In this document: in pieces, positions 35,355-43,826 of the stretch
How positions within the stretch are numbered: the first letter of the stretch is position 1
Layout: each line of letters begins with the position of its first letter
Source: Mucilaginibacter geliditolerans
Lineage (GTDB): Bacteria > Bacteroidota > Bacteroidia > Sphingobacteriales > Sphingobacteriaceae
NCBI RefSeq assembly: GCF_014200495.1
Contig: NZ_JACHBY010000013.1
Location: 1-64,000, forward strand
Direction of reading: 5' to 3'
Length of the DNA stretch: 64,000 nucleotides
Position numbers and translations under genes: made by a program
Notes under the pieces: model-generated
Database searches by the model: none
The model's input: the letters and a program-made list of their open reading frames with translations, nothing else
What the model was told of the DNA's origin: nothing

Positions 35355-36704
35355 TCAGTGGAAAAGCATGTCCCACAGCAAGTATAAATTTAGCGTTAGA
35401 ATAATAAAGGCGACAACCCAGGCCACTACTTTCGTAAAACTGCGGTTAACAAATATTCCCATCTTCAAAGGATCATTGGTAAATATGATGAGGGGTATTA
35501 CTGCAAAGCTCAGCTGCATGGAAAGGATCACCTGGCTCAATACCAATAAAGAAGCCACTCCTTTTTCACCCGAAATCATGGTAACAATAAACGCCGGAAT
35601 AATGGCGATCAGCCTGGTAATAAGTCGCCGTAGCCACGGTTTTAGCCGGATATGCAGGAAACCCTCCATGACTATCTGTCCGGCAAGTGTTCCGGTAAGC
35701 GTAGAATTCTGACCGGAGGCCAGCAGGGCGACTGCAAACAGGATGCTGGCCATGCCTGCACCCAGCAAAGGTGACAATAGCTTGTAGGCCACAGTAATAT
35801 CCGCCACATCCTTATGCCCGCTGGTATGGAAACTGGCAGCCGCTACGATCAGAATGGCCGCATTGATAAAAAAAGCAAACAGTAAGGCAAGGGTGCTGTC
35901 AATACCGGCGAATTTGATCGCCATCCTTTTCCCGCTATCTGTTCTCGGGTAATCCCTGGTCTGTACAATACTGGAATGTAAATATAAGTTATGCGGCATG
36001 ACAGTTGCCCCCAAAATACCGATGGCAATATACAGCATGGACGGATTGGTGACTACTTGCAGTTGAGGAAGCAATCCTTTGATCATGGGGAAAATATCCG
36101 GCCGCGAGGCAATGATCTCATAACCAAAGCAGCATAGAATAACCGTTATTAAAGCAGCCACAATGCTTTCGATCAGGCGAAAACCTTTGCGCTGAAAGAA
36201 TAAAATAAGCAATACGTCCAGCGCGGTTATCAGTACCCCAATGGTTAAGGGAATGCCAAATAACAGGTTAAATGCCAACGCCGAACCGATCACTTCAGCG
36301 AGGTCGCAAGCGGCAATAGCAATTTCGCACAATACCCACAATCCGAAACTTACTGCGGGGTGATAATGGTCGCGACAGGCTTGGGCGAGGTCACGTTCGG
36401 TAGCTACGCCAAGTTTTAAGGCAAGGTACTGGAGTATGATCGCAAAAAAGTTGGATATCAGGATCACCGATAACAGCGTATAGCCAAACTGCGCGCCGCC
36501 TGCAATATCTGTCGCCCAGTTGCCGGGGTCCATATAACCAACAGCGACCATTAAGCCGGGGCCGGAAAAGGCCAGAAGTTTCCGCCAGAAGCTTCCGTTC
36601 ATTGGAACCTTAATAGATGAGAATACTTCGGGCAGGGAATGGGTATCTTTTTCCTTTCTCCATGCCTGTTTGCGTTTAGCTGTTTTATTCGTTGATAGTA
36701 ACAT
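35355..36704 (-). CDS. mntH: Nramp-family Mn2+/Fe2+ transporter
   Basis: A 449-residue inner-membrane metal importer with about 11 helices. The metal-binding motifs DPGN (residues 59-62, in [13 protein letters not shown]) and MPHNLYLHS are intact. Nramp proteins import Mn2+ or Fe2+ with protons. I chose the ATG at 36704 ([10 protein letters not shown]). The longer form to 36767 would read through most of the regulator's end. It overlaps the dtxR-like gene by 20 bases, so the two are translationally linked. It is the last gene of the TonB receptor-regulator-transporter operon. Confidence 0.92.
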   Translation of the reverse strand: MLLSTNKTAKRKQAWRKEKDTHSLPEVFSSIKVPMNGSFWRKLLAFSGPGLMVAVGYMDPGNWATDIAGGAQFGYTLLSVILISNFFAIILQYLALKLGVATERDLAQACRDHYHPAVSFGLWVLCEIAIAACDLAEVIGSALAFNLLFGIPLTIGVLITALDVLLILFFQRKGFRLIESIVAALITVILCCFGYEIIASRPDIFPMIKGLLPQLQVVTNPSMLYIAIGILGATVMPHNLYLHSSIVQTRDYPRTDSGKRMAIKFAGIDSTLALLFAFFINAAILIVAAASFHTSGHKDVADITVAYKLLSPLLGAGMASILFAVALLASGQNSTLTGTLAGQIVMEGFLHIRLKPWLRRLITRLIAIIPAFIVTMISGEKGVASLLVLSQVILSMQLSFAVIPLIIFTNDPLKMGIFVNRSFTKVVAWVVAFIILTLNLYLLWDMLFH

Positions 36705-37344
36705 ATATTTTTTGTGCTGTTTCTTTGGTGATGATAAATGAAGAACCTCCATTAGGCTTAATTTCAACAGAATGGTTATAATCTATTAATGATTTGACCT
36801 TAAACTTTTGCCCAATGAGTAGCCCTAATTTTTCGATATAGGCCAAAAAAGGTTTGCCGCTGTCCCGGAAACCGGAAACTTTTGCCCCCTGGTTAACCTT
36901 CAGATCATAGATCTCCATACGTTCCGTTTGTGGTATTTGCCCTTTGGCATCCGGAATAACCTCGCCATGCGGATCATATACCGGATAGCCGAGGTACGCT
37001 TCCAGGCTGTTAATTAACAAATCGCTGTTTATGCACTGTAATTCATTCGCCATAGCATGTACCTCTTTCCAGTCAATTTTCAGATTTTCTGTAAGGAACA
37101 GTTCCCATAAGCGGTGCCTGCGGATAACCTGCAATGCCATTTGTTCGCCACTCTCTGTAAGACTAAAGCCGTGGCTTTTCCGGTAGTTCACCAATCCTTT
37201 TAAGGTTAGCTTTTTTACCATATCGGTAGCAGAAGAAGGCCTGGCCCCGACCAGCTCAGCCAAAACATGGGTGTGCATAGGTGAATGGCCATTGCTGATG
37301 CCTAAATAGATTTGCTTGGTGTATTCCTGCTCTGCCGCCGTCAT
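36685..37344 (-). CDS. DtxR/MntR-family regulator with altered metal site
   Basis: A 219-residue metal-dependent-repressor homologue. An N-terminal winged helix ([20 protein letters not shown], about 23-42) is followed by a dimerisation/metal domain and a C-terminal FeoA/SH3-like domain (about 145-219). His77 and Glu81 in RRHRLWELF and His96 in KEVHAM are kept. The usual E..EH cluster, however, reads N100, Q103, C104 in ANELQC, where its paralogue has AEELEH. It may therefore sense metal differently or not at all. It lies between the receptor gene (18 bases upstream) and mntH (overlapping). Confidence 0.88.
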   Translation of the reverse strand: MTAAEQEYTKQIYLGISNGHSPMHTHVLAELVGARPSSATDMVKKLTLKGLVNYRKSHGFSLTESGEQMALQVIRRHRLWELFLTENLKIDWKEVHAMANELQCINSDLLINSLEAYLGYPVYDPHGEVIPDAKGQIPQTERMEIYDLKVNQGAKVSGFRDSGKPFLAYIEKLGLLIGQKFKVKSLIDYNHSVEIKPNGGSSFIITKETAQKIYVTINE

Positions 37345-37362
37345 GATTGATCTATTGTTTGA

Positions 37363-39888
37363 TTAATGGGTACCGCTGGTAATTCCAATAGGGATAATGA
37401 GCTTAAAGCCTATATTCCTGCCCATGTTATAAATACCTTCGCTTTGCTGAGTAACTATAGCAGGGACGCGTCCAAAGTTGGTCGGTTCATTCGCGCCGTT
37501 ATATGCCCAGAAATATTGCGTTCGGGCGGTATGGTCCACATAGGCAATGTTCATCAGGTTGGTACAGTTAATAAACAGCGAGCACAGCGTGCGTTTGGTT
37601 TTTTTGCCGACAAAATTCGTCCCTATGCCTGCATTAAATAAAGTATAAGCAAAAGAAGGCAGTTCAGTATATTGCGCACTGTAAATGTCATTCTGGGCCC
37701 AGTCGTGCTCTGCCCCAAACTCAAAGTAAGCTCCTTTAAAAACTGAGGTGTTCTTGTCAGCTAACTTAAACCTAACGTTCGATGTTAAACGGGGAGTGGG
37801 TGTCCATGGCAGATGCCGGGTTGAATCGGTTTTACCGGGCAGAAAAGTATAGATATAAGTAAACCCGTTATCTATTTCAAGCCACTTTGCATCGGCAGGA
37901 TGTATATTAAGATACGCCGAAACCCCAGTGATAATGGCCGTATTGGCAGTGTATTTGTAAACAGGTTTTCCCAGAAGAATGGAATCTGCCCCATTTTTGC
38001 CGGCAAGCCGGTTTGAAAATATAAAGTTGTTGATGTAATTGTAAAACCCATCTACTTCAAAATTAACGTCTTTGCCATTATTGCCATAAGCGGCATCTAC
38101 TTCGTATCCCTGTTCGGCTTTAAGGTTAATATTTCCTAATTCATAAGCAAAAGCTCCTGGATTCAATTCATTACTGGTTAATTCATTTATTGCAGGGGCC
38201 CGGTAACTTTTTGCCAGGTTTAACTTTACATAGTTATGATCAGGCAGTTGATAAGTTGCGCCTATACTTCCTGAAAATCCGGTATAGGTTTTGCTAACCG
38301 ATGGGAATTGCGTATAAGCTCCGGGTGTTCCTGCCGGGACTTCTTCCTGTTCCGGCGTAAAATAATTAGCCAGGTACATGGCTTGTCCGGTTATACTTCT
38401 TAAATCATAACGCAGTCCGCCGCTGATGCTTAAGTTTTTAAAATCCTTTTCCAGAATGCCATATCCACCCATATCAAAAATATGGTAATTGGGTATTTCA
38501 AAATCACCGATATAGGGAGAGGGTGGCTCGGGGCCATTGTTCATAAATTCGTACATCCCGTTAATACCCGTGGTTAGCTTCAGTCCTGAATTGTTTTCTA
38601 CCTGGTACTTCAGTGAGTAAGGGATGTCATGAACAAACATGTTTTCTTCGGCAACATTTCCCGTGTCTATTTCATGGCGCACACTTGCGGTGTAACCAAT
38701 ATCCGCCCCAATGCTCCCAGCACCAACATTAACACTATTTTGCCACCATACTTCATCATGGTTTAAGATCTGGTAACTTGATACGTCGGGATTGTACGAC
38801 AAAAAGTTGGCCCTGTTAGGAAATACTTGCCCGCTACCGGGAACATACTTTCCGTTTACAAACTGTGCCCCCAATGGCACGTCAAACTCAAACCGGCCGG
38901 TGGTACTGTCGCGGTTCCCATCTGGTATCTCTATTTGGCGGTGAAGGGTACTCACCATCAACCGGGAATAACCCCAATCCCTGTTTATGCCGATGGTTGC
39001 CTTGATATTATCCTGGCGGAAAGCGGTTCCCCAAACATATCCGTCATGAGGGTCTGAATAACTATGGGCTTCTTCATAGCTCCCCCTGATGTCCCATATC
39101 AAACCATTGTTGTTCCCTCCAATGTCTACCGAATTTCCGATCAGCCCGTTATTGGTTTGGTATTCCGACGTTATACTGCCGCTTACAGCACCACTTTCAC
39201 GGGAGGGCTGTGATTTGAAGCTGACCACGCCGGCCATAGCATTGGCGCCGTATTGCAGGGATGCCGCGCCCCTGATAATTTCAGCATTGTAAACCGCGTT
39301 GGGGTCGATCAGTACGCCGTGCTCATCGCCCCACTGGAAATCTTCCTGCCTTTCTCCGTCCATTAGGGTCAATACCCGGTTATAGCCCAATCCGTTAATT
39401 TCAGGTTTGGAAACACCCGGGCCGGTAGTAATTGCGGTAATGCCCGGCAATTTGGCTATAGCGTCGATCACATTGGTTGAAGCTTGCTGGACAAACGCCT
39501 CGTGGGAAACAACGGTAACGGGTACCGGCGCACGCCGGATAGTAGTTGCAATGCCAAGTGACGTGATGACCACTTCTTTGAGTGAAGCGGAATCAATCTT
39601 CATTTCAATGTTCAACAGAGTTATATCTTCTTTTTTAATGGCCACTTTTATCTTTTTAGTTTGGTAACCGACACAGGTAACTATTGCCTGATAAGTGCCT
39701 GGAGTAATGTTCTTGATCTCATAATATCCTTTGTCATTTGTCGCAGCACCCGTTGTTGTGCCGGAAAGGACAACCGTGCTAAATGCCAGCGGGTCGCCAC
39801 CGGCAATTACTCGACCCTTTAATGTCCCGTTTTGAGCCGAAGCCTTAAATATGCTGAACGCCATTATTAAAAAGTAAATTCGTTTCAT
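37363..39888 (-). CDS. TonB-dependent receptor in the metal operon
   Basis: An 841-residue outer-membrane receptor. The signal peptide ends near KASAQ. A carboxypeptidase-regulatory-like domain (about 20-100) precedes the plug (about 120-230, KLPGITAITTGPGVSKPEIN, MDGERQEDFQWGDEHG, IIRGAASLQYGANAMAGVVS) and a 22-strand barrel. It has no STN domain and no SusD partner, so it is a siderophore- or metal-type importer, not a glycan transporter. I chose the ATG at 39888 because the -7 element at 39908-39915 leaves no room for the upstream ATG. It is first in an operon with a DtxR-type regulator and mntH, which points to uptake of Mn, Fe or a chelate. Confidence 0.88.
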   Translation of the reverse strand: MKRIYFLIMAFSIFKASAQNGTLKGRVIAGGDPLAFSTVVLSGTTTGAATNDKGYYEIKNITPGTYQAIVTCVGYQTKKIKVAIKKEDITLLNIEMKIDSASLKEVVITSLGIATTIRRAPVPVTVVSHEAFVQQASTNVIDAIAKLPGITAITTGPGVSKPEINGLGYNRVLTLMDGERQEDFQWGDEHGVLIDPNAVYNAEIIRGAASLQYGANAMAGVVSFKSQPSRESGAVSGSITSEYQTNNGLIGNSVDIGGNNNGLIWDIRGSYEEAHSYSDPHDGYVWGTAFRQDNIKATIGINRDWGYSRLMVSTLHRQIEIPDGNRDSTTGRFEFDVPLGAQFVNGKYVPGSGQVFPNRANFLSYNPDVSSYQILNHDEVWWQNSVNVGAGSIGADIGYTASVRHEIDTGNVAEENMFVHDIPYSLKYQVENNSGLKLTTGINGMYEFMNNGPEPPSPYIGDFEIPNYHIFDMGGYGILEKDFKNLSISGGLRYDLRSITGQAMYLANYFTPEQEEVPAGTPGAYTQFPSVSKTYTGFSGSIGATYQLPDHNYVKLNLAKSYRAPAINELTSNELNPGAFAYELGNINLKAEQGYEVDAAYGNNGKDVNFEVDGFYNYINNFIFSNRLAGKNGADSILLGKPVYKYTANTAIITGVSAYLNIHPADAKWLEIDNGFTYIYTFLPGKTDSTRHLPWTPTPRLTSNVRFKLADKNTSVFKGAYFEFGAEHDWAQNDIYSAQYTELPSFAYTLFNAGIGTNFVGKKTKRTLCSLFINCTNLMNIAYVDHTARTQYFWAYNGANEPTNFGRVPAIVTQQSEGIYNMGRNIGFKLIIPIGITSGTH

Positions 39889-39907
39889 AGTACTATAATA
39901 CATTGTG

Positions 39908-39993
39908 CAAACATATTATAATAATTTTACTTATTAAATTTATATAATTAGATAAGACTAATTATATAAATACATAAATATTAATTAAGTTTG
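39908..39993. promoter_or_regulatory. Divergent metal-regulon promoter with DtxR-type operator
   Basis: A perfect 14-bp inverted repeat, ATTTATATAATTAG and its complement (39938-39951/39958-39971, 6-base spacer), with core TTAG-ATAAGA-CTAA, resembles DtxR/MntR operators. Outward-facing -7 elements flank it: TATGTTTG on the minus strand (39908-39915) for the receptor operon, and TAAGTTTG on the plus strand (39986-39993) for the second regulator. One bound repressor dimer pair could thus silence both directions. Confidence 0.72.
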
Positions 39994-40013
39994 TTATCAG
40001 CTAATTAAATTTC

Positions 40014-40673
40014 ATGTACACGCTATCAGAAGAAAATTATCTCAAGGCTATTTATCGGCTATCACAGGAGAAGGGGCAGAAGATTACGCCAAAAGGCATC
40101 TCGGATGTTCTCGGTAATAATCCGGCATCGGTAGTTGATATGATCCGTAAGCTGGCCGAAAAGCAACTGATTGATTATGATAAGAAAAAGGGAGTTCGTT
40201 TAACCATACAGGGAGAAAAGAATGCTGTATTAATTGTCCGCAAACATCGCCTTTGGGAAGTGTTCCTGCTGGAGAAGCTCGGTTATCAATGGGATGAGAT
40301 CCATAATATAGCCGAAGAACTGGAGCATATCAAGGACGATACCCTTGCCGACAGGCTGGATAAGTTTCTCGAATTTCCGGAATATGACCCGCATGGCGAC
40401 CCTATCCCAAAAGCAAATGGGAAAGTGCCCAAATCCTATTCAGTGACCTTGGCCAATCTAAAAGAGGGTACACGCTGCCGGGTGGCGGCTGTTCGTGATA
40501 CGAGCAGTACATTTTTACAATATTTGCTGAAACTCGATATTGGTATCAATACGACTATCCAGCTAATCGAAAAAATACCTTTTGATAGCTCCCTGGTAAT
40601 AAGTATCGGTGGAAAAGATAAAACCACAGTTTCTCAGAAGTTCGGGGAAAATATCCTGGTGGATGGGATATGA
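40014..40673 (+). CDS. DtxR/MntR-family metal-dependent repressor
   Basis: A 219-residue regulator, same length and domain order as the copy at 36685-37344. The N-terminal winged helix (LSEENYLKAIYRLSQEKGQK, ISDVLGNNPASVVDMIRKLA) is followed by the metal domain with His78 and Glu82 (RKHRLWE), His97 (DEIHNI), and Glu101, Glu104, His105 (AEELEH), then the shared YDPHGDPIP linker and an SH3-like C-terminus. A Glu at 101, where DtxR has Cys102, is as in Mn2+-sensing MntR. Residue 8 is Asn, not the Asp of MntR. It is transcribed away from the receptor operon across the palindromic operator and probably controls both. Confidence 0.9.
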   Translation: MYTLSEENYLKAIYRLSQEKGQKITPKGISDVLGNNPASVVDMIRKLAEKQLIDYDKKKGVRLTIQGEKNAVLIVRKHRLWEVFLLEKLGYQWDEIHNIAEELEHIKDDTLADRLDKFLEFPEYDPHGDPIPKANGKVPKSYSVTLANLKEGTRCRVAAVRDTSSTFLQYLLKLDIGINTTIQLIEKIPFDSSLVISIGGKDKTTVSQKFGENILVDGI

Positions 40674-40955
40674 TAGTTAATGAAAACCTCATAATCTTTT
40701 GTCAATAAATTGGGGCTGAAAATAATTAATTATATCTTGATTTTAAGGGAATTATCCACAATTTTATCTTCAAACTTTGCCTTAAAAATTGTGTAACTGA
40801 ATTGTAACTCAAAACGTGTAACTTGCTGATATTCATAGTGTAATTGCTTTTTGTATCGGGCAAGCAGCTATGGTAACTAATTGATTTACATGCAGTTGCA
40901 GTATGTTTGTAAAAGGTCAAACCCCCATTTAACATTTTATAAATAACAGGTTTTT

Positions 40956-41032
40956 AGGTAATTGCAAATAAGATCGATTGGTATATTTACATGTTTTGTA
41001 ACTGAAAACTGTTTTTTTTTGTTGCTTATTTG
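40956..41032. other. Conserved intergenic element, copy C
   Basis: The first 44 bases match copy A (37/44), and the whole 77-base stretch aligns with copy B, through a T-run to GCTTATTTG. As in copy B, the right end on the minus strand would contain an AAC AAA TAA stop context, so B and C may share the tail of a lost gene. It lies in the 1.16-kb spacer before PUL 2. Confidence 0.55.
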
Positions 41033-41207
41033 TTACTCAAAACAGCGATTGTTTCTCGGGTTTTAATCCCGGCTAAATCATTGTGACTAACAGCACTAAA
41101 GAGTACAAAACACCACAAAAGGTAGGAGAAATAACAAGGGATTTCCAACTCTTAATTTTTATACGTTAAATGTTCAATTCTGATTAGATTTTGAAAATTT
41201 AACATAT

Positions 41208-41390
41208 ATGAGTTCAAACTTTACGATCCAAAGAAAATATGTGCAGGCAGCATTGCTGCTTGGTGTGTCACGTAATCTCATCTATCAATTAATAAACGCA
41301 GGTAAATTGAACACCTGCAACCTCTCAATTCGAAGGACAATTATTCTTAAAAAAGGCATGGTTTACTATTTCAGACAAGGGCGCTTATAG
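41208..41390 (+). CDS. Small HTH protein (excisionase/HTH_17-like)
   Basis: A 60-residue frame. YVQAALLLGVSRNLIYQLIN (12-31) followed by AGKLNTCNLSIRRTIILKKG is the pattern of MerR/excisionase-type HTH_17 domains (helix, turn, recognition helix, then a basic wing). It has a plausible ATG but no clear promoter. It could be a small regulator of the locus behind it, or the N-terminal remnant of a longer DNA-binding protein. Located between the conserved element and the LacI-type palindromes. Confidence 0.5.
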   Translation: MSSNFTIQRKYVQAALLLGVSRNLIYQLINAGKLNTCNLSIRRTIILKKGMVYYFRQGRL

Positions 41391-41534
41391 TCATTCCTAA
41401 AAGAATTCACCCAAAACAGACGATTGTTATAATATGAGCGAGCTTCATGAAAAAATCAAAATTTCAGAAATGTATTCTTCAGATACGAATGATTTAATCA
41501 TTTACATGTAAACGATATAATTTAATAAAAACTG
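41391..41534. other. AT-rich spacer without a gene
   Basis: No gene seen in this part or in the rest of the spacer up to 41831. The only recognisable signals are the two AAACGTTT palindromes listed separately, so this is probably the upstream control region of the sigma factor. Confidence 0.45.
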
Positions 41535-41548
41535 TGCAAACGTTTGCA
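41535..41548. promoter_or_regulatory. LacI-family-type operator, TGCAAACGTTTGCA
   Basis: A perfect 14-bp palindrome with the central CG typical of LacI/GalR-family sites (cre-like). Located 284 bases upstream of the ECF sigma gene of PUL 2. The regulator is not in this window. Confidence 0.6.
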
Positions 41549-41729
41549 TTACATTCATTGCAATACTTATAGTTTTAGCAAGCTTGAAAGCTGATTTTTA
41601 TAAGCACAATGAAAATATTCGTATTAATTAAAAAATTCCTGATCTTATAAAATATGCTCTCAGTAAAAACCATATGACCCTCCCACAAAATTCAAAATAC
41701 CGGTTAAAAACCTGCCTTATTATATAAAA

Positions 41730-41739
41730 CAAACGTTTG
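41730..41739. promoter_or_regulatory. Second LacI-type palindrome, CAAACGTTTG
   Basis: A 10-bp perfect palindrome, half-extended to CAAACGTTTGCG, 92 bases upstream of the sigma gene. It shares its core with the site at 41535-41548. The pair, about 195 bases apart centre to centre, could support looping. Confidence 0.5.
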
Positions 41740-41831
41740 CGCTGTTTCTTTTTGAAATAAATATTCATTCGCATCATATTTTTACTGATAAATTCCTGAG
41801 AACTATTTCATTATCAGTTTAGTTTAAACCA

Positions 41832-42416
41832 ATGCCAGCGCATCAGCCATACGAAGATCATGAATTACTTTTGATGCTAAAAGCTAATGACGAGCTTGGC
41901 CTTAAGTATATTTATGACAAATACTGGAAACGGCTATACCTTTCCGCTTTTAGCATAATCAGGGATGCGGGCCCGTGTGAGGATATTGTGCAGGATGTTT
42001 TATTACAGTTATGGCTCAAAAGGGGCGAAGTAATTATTCATTCGCTTAAATCATATTTATTTACCGCGGTACGTTACAAGGTTCTGTCATTTATCAAATC
42101 GGCTGGACAGCGTAAAGTTTTTATTGATACCGGTGAATTAGAACAACTGGGAGGAATTGATGAATTAAAGGACCGTTTACATGAACGTGATATTAACGAG
42201 ATGCTTGATAATGGCATAGCCTCACTTCCGCAACGTTGTAAGGAAGTATTTATGCTTAGCCGCAAAGAATATCTGAGTAACAGGGAAATTGCCGAACGGA
42301 TGGGTATTAGTATAAAAACAGTTGAAGCACAAATGACCATTGCCCTCAGGCAGCTAAAAATAAACATGAGTGAGCTATTATCCGGGCTGATTTTAATCCT
42401 TTACCTGATCAAATAA
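41832..42416 (+). CDS. ECF RNA polymerase sigma factor (PUL 2)
   Basis: A 194-residue ECF sigma factor. Region 2 (LKYIYDKYWKRLYLSAFSII, CEDIVQDVLLQLWLKR) spans about 20-75. Region 4 (LPQRCKEVFMLSRKEYLSNR, EIAERMGISIKTVEAQMTIA) spans about 130-180. The hydrophobic C-terminus LLSGLILILYLIK is common in Bacteroidota ECF factors of this kind. It heads the PUL 2 cluster, with fecR 51 bases downstream, and is expected to be released by the SusC2-FecR2 relay. Confidence 0.92.
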   Translation: MPAHQPYEDHELLLMLKANDELGLKYIYDKYWKRLYLSAFSIIRDAGPCEDIVQDVLLQLWLKRGEVIIHSLKSYLFTAVRYKVLSFIKSAGQRKVFIDTGELEQLGGIDELKDRLHERDINEMLDNGIASLPQRCKEVFMLSRKEYLSNREIAERMGISIKTVEAQMTIALRQLKINMSELLSGLILILYLIK

Positions 42417-42467
42417 AATATTTTAAATTGTTTTAGGGGTTAGCCTTGGCTATACAGACGTATAGGT

Positions 42468-43625
42468 ATGGACCAACCCATGACTAATGAAGAATTTAAA
42501 AAACTGGCAGCCAAATGCCAGGATGGAACAGCTACTGCAGCTGAAAGGGAGGCTTTTAGTAAAGCTTATCAATTATTAGCTACCCGGTATGCCGAGTGGG
42601 ATAGCGAATTAATGGGTGACGAAGAAACCATAAAGTTCGAAATATATTCATCCCTTATTACCAAAGTAACCGATAGAAAAAAAAATAGCAACATTCGCCG
42701 GCTTTACAGATACATGGCGGCAGCATCCATTTTAATATTTCTTTCTGCCGGGGTTTACCTTTTATTACATAAATCAACACCCACACAACAATTTACTCAA
42801 AACTTAAACGATCTGAAGCCTGGCGAAAACAGAGCTACTTTAACATTAGCTAACGGGCAAAAGATCGTTTTAACCAAAAGCCTTACCGGCAAGCTTTCGC
42901 AACAGGGCAACGTAACCATAAAAATGAGTGCCGGCGGAACGGTTACTTATATTCCTGTTTCCAATGGGCGTACAGCAAACGGTACAATAGCTTATAATAC
43001 ACTAACTACTAAAAAAGGCGAACAATTTCCATTGATTTTGGCTGACGGTACACAAGTAACACTTGATGCTGCGTCATCTATTACTTACCCTGTATCATTC
43101 ATCGGTAAGGAAAGAACGGTTACTGTAACAGGTCAGGCATACTTTAAGGTGGCACATAACGAACATCAACCTTTCCAGGTACTGGTCAACGGCCAAACCA
43201 TCAGGGATATTGGTACTGAATTTAATATCAATGCCTACGAAGATGAGGGGATGATAAAAACTACATTGCTGGAAGGTAGTGTAAAAGTTTCAAAAGCAGC
43301 AGAATCGGTGATATTGATGCCGGGTCAGCAATCACAGGTAACAACCAGCAGCAATACTATCACCGTTGTGAAAAATATAGATACGCAAAGTGCTGTAGCT
43401 TGGAAAAACGGTTTATTTCAGTATAATAACGCCAACATACAAGAGGTAATGCGACAGTTTGCCCGGTGGTATGATGTAGATATACAATATGAAGGAACCA
43501 TTTCTCAGCGTGAATTTTCGGGTAAGATGCAAAGGGACCTGAATGCTTCACAGGTATTAGACCTGCTTAGCTTCACCAAAATACATTTCAGGATTGAAGG
43601 GAAGAAAATTATTGTAACACCTTAA
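42468..43625 (+). CDS. FecR-type anti-sigma factor (PUL 2)
   Basis: A 385-residue single-pass inner-membrane protein. The cytoplasmic part (1-80) is followed by a helix (about 84-103, YMAAASILIFLSAGVYLLLH), a periplasmic FecR domain (about 175-285: YNTLTTKKGEQFPLILADGT and FNINAYEDEG), and a C-terminal domain (NNANIQEVMRQFARWYDVDI) like DUF4974. It should keep the upstream sigma factor inactive until the STN domain of SusC2 signals. It is larger than FecR1, mainly in the region between helix and FecR domain (NDLKPGENRATLTLANGQKI). Confidence 0.92.
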   Translation: MDQPMTNEEFKKLAAKCQDGTATAAEREAFSKAYQLLATRYAEWDSELMGDEETIKFEIYSSLITKVTDRKKNSNIRRLYRYMAAASILIFLSAGVYLLLHKSTPTQQFTQNLNDLKPGENRATLTLANGQKIVLTKSLTGKLSQQGNVTIKMSAGGTVTYIPVSNGRTANGTIAYNTLTTKKGEQFPLILADGTQVTLDAASSITYPVSFIGKERTVTVTGQAYFKVAHNEHQPFQVLVNGQTIRDIGTEFNINAYEDEGMIKTTLLEGSVKVSKAAESVILMPGQQSQVTTSSNTITVVKNIDTQSAVAWKNGLFQYNNANIQEVMRQFARWYDVDIQYEGTISQREFSGKMQRDLNASQVLDLLSFTKIHFRIEGKKIIVTP

Positions 43626-43713
43626 TTATAACGAGCAATTAACCCAATTATTTAAACTAAACTAAAAAAATATGGCTGGCAGAAACTAACAATCAAAGGT
43701 CACCAAACAAAAA

Positions 43714-43776
43714 ACCGGGCAGTGAGTCGAAGCACATCCCGGTATTAGTTTGAGCAAACCTTCCCGGATAACCGGG
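43714..43776 (+). promoter_or_regulatory. Leader hairpins between fecR and susC (PUL 2)
   Basis: ACCGGG (43714-43719) pairs with CCCGGT (43738-43743), and CCCGG-ATAA-CCGGG forms a tight hairpin at 43763-43776. Both lie in the 201-base untranslated space before susC. The C/G-rich CCGG stems resemble those in PUL 1 at 26028-26103, suggesting a shared leader architecture. Confidence 0.45.
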
Positions 43777-43826
43777 TAAACAATTTGGACAATTGACAGA
43801 ATCTTAACTCAAACCATACAAATGTA

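Noticed and set aside
37363..39888. TonB receptor of the metal island as a third SusC
   Set aside because: It has no STN domain and no SusD partner, and is too short. Its operon partners are metal genes.
40726..40935. 69-residue minus-strand frame
   Set aside because: No recognisable domain and located in the AT-rich spacer. Its coding-like look does not go beyond the absence of stops.
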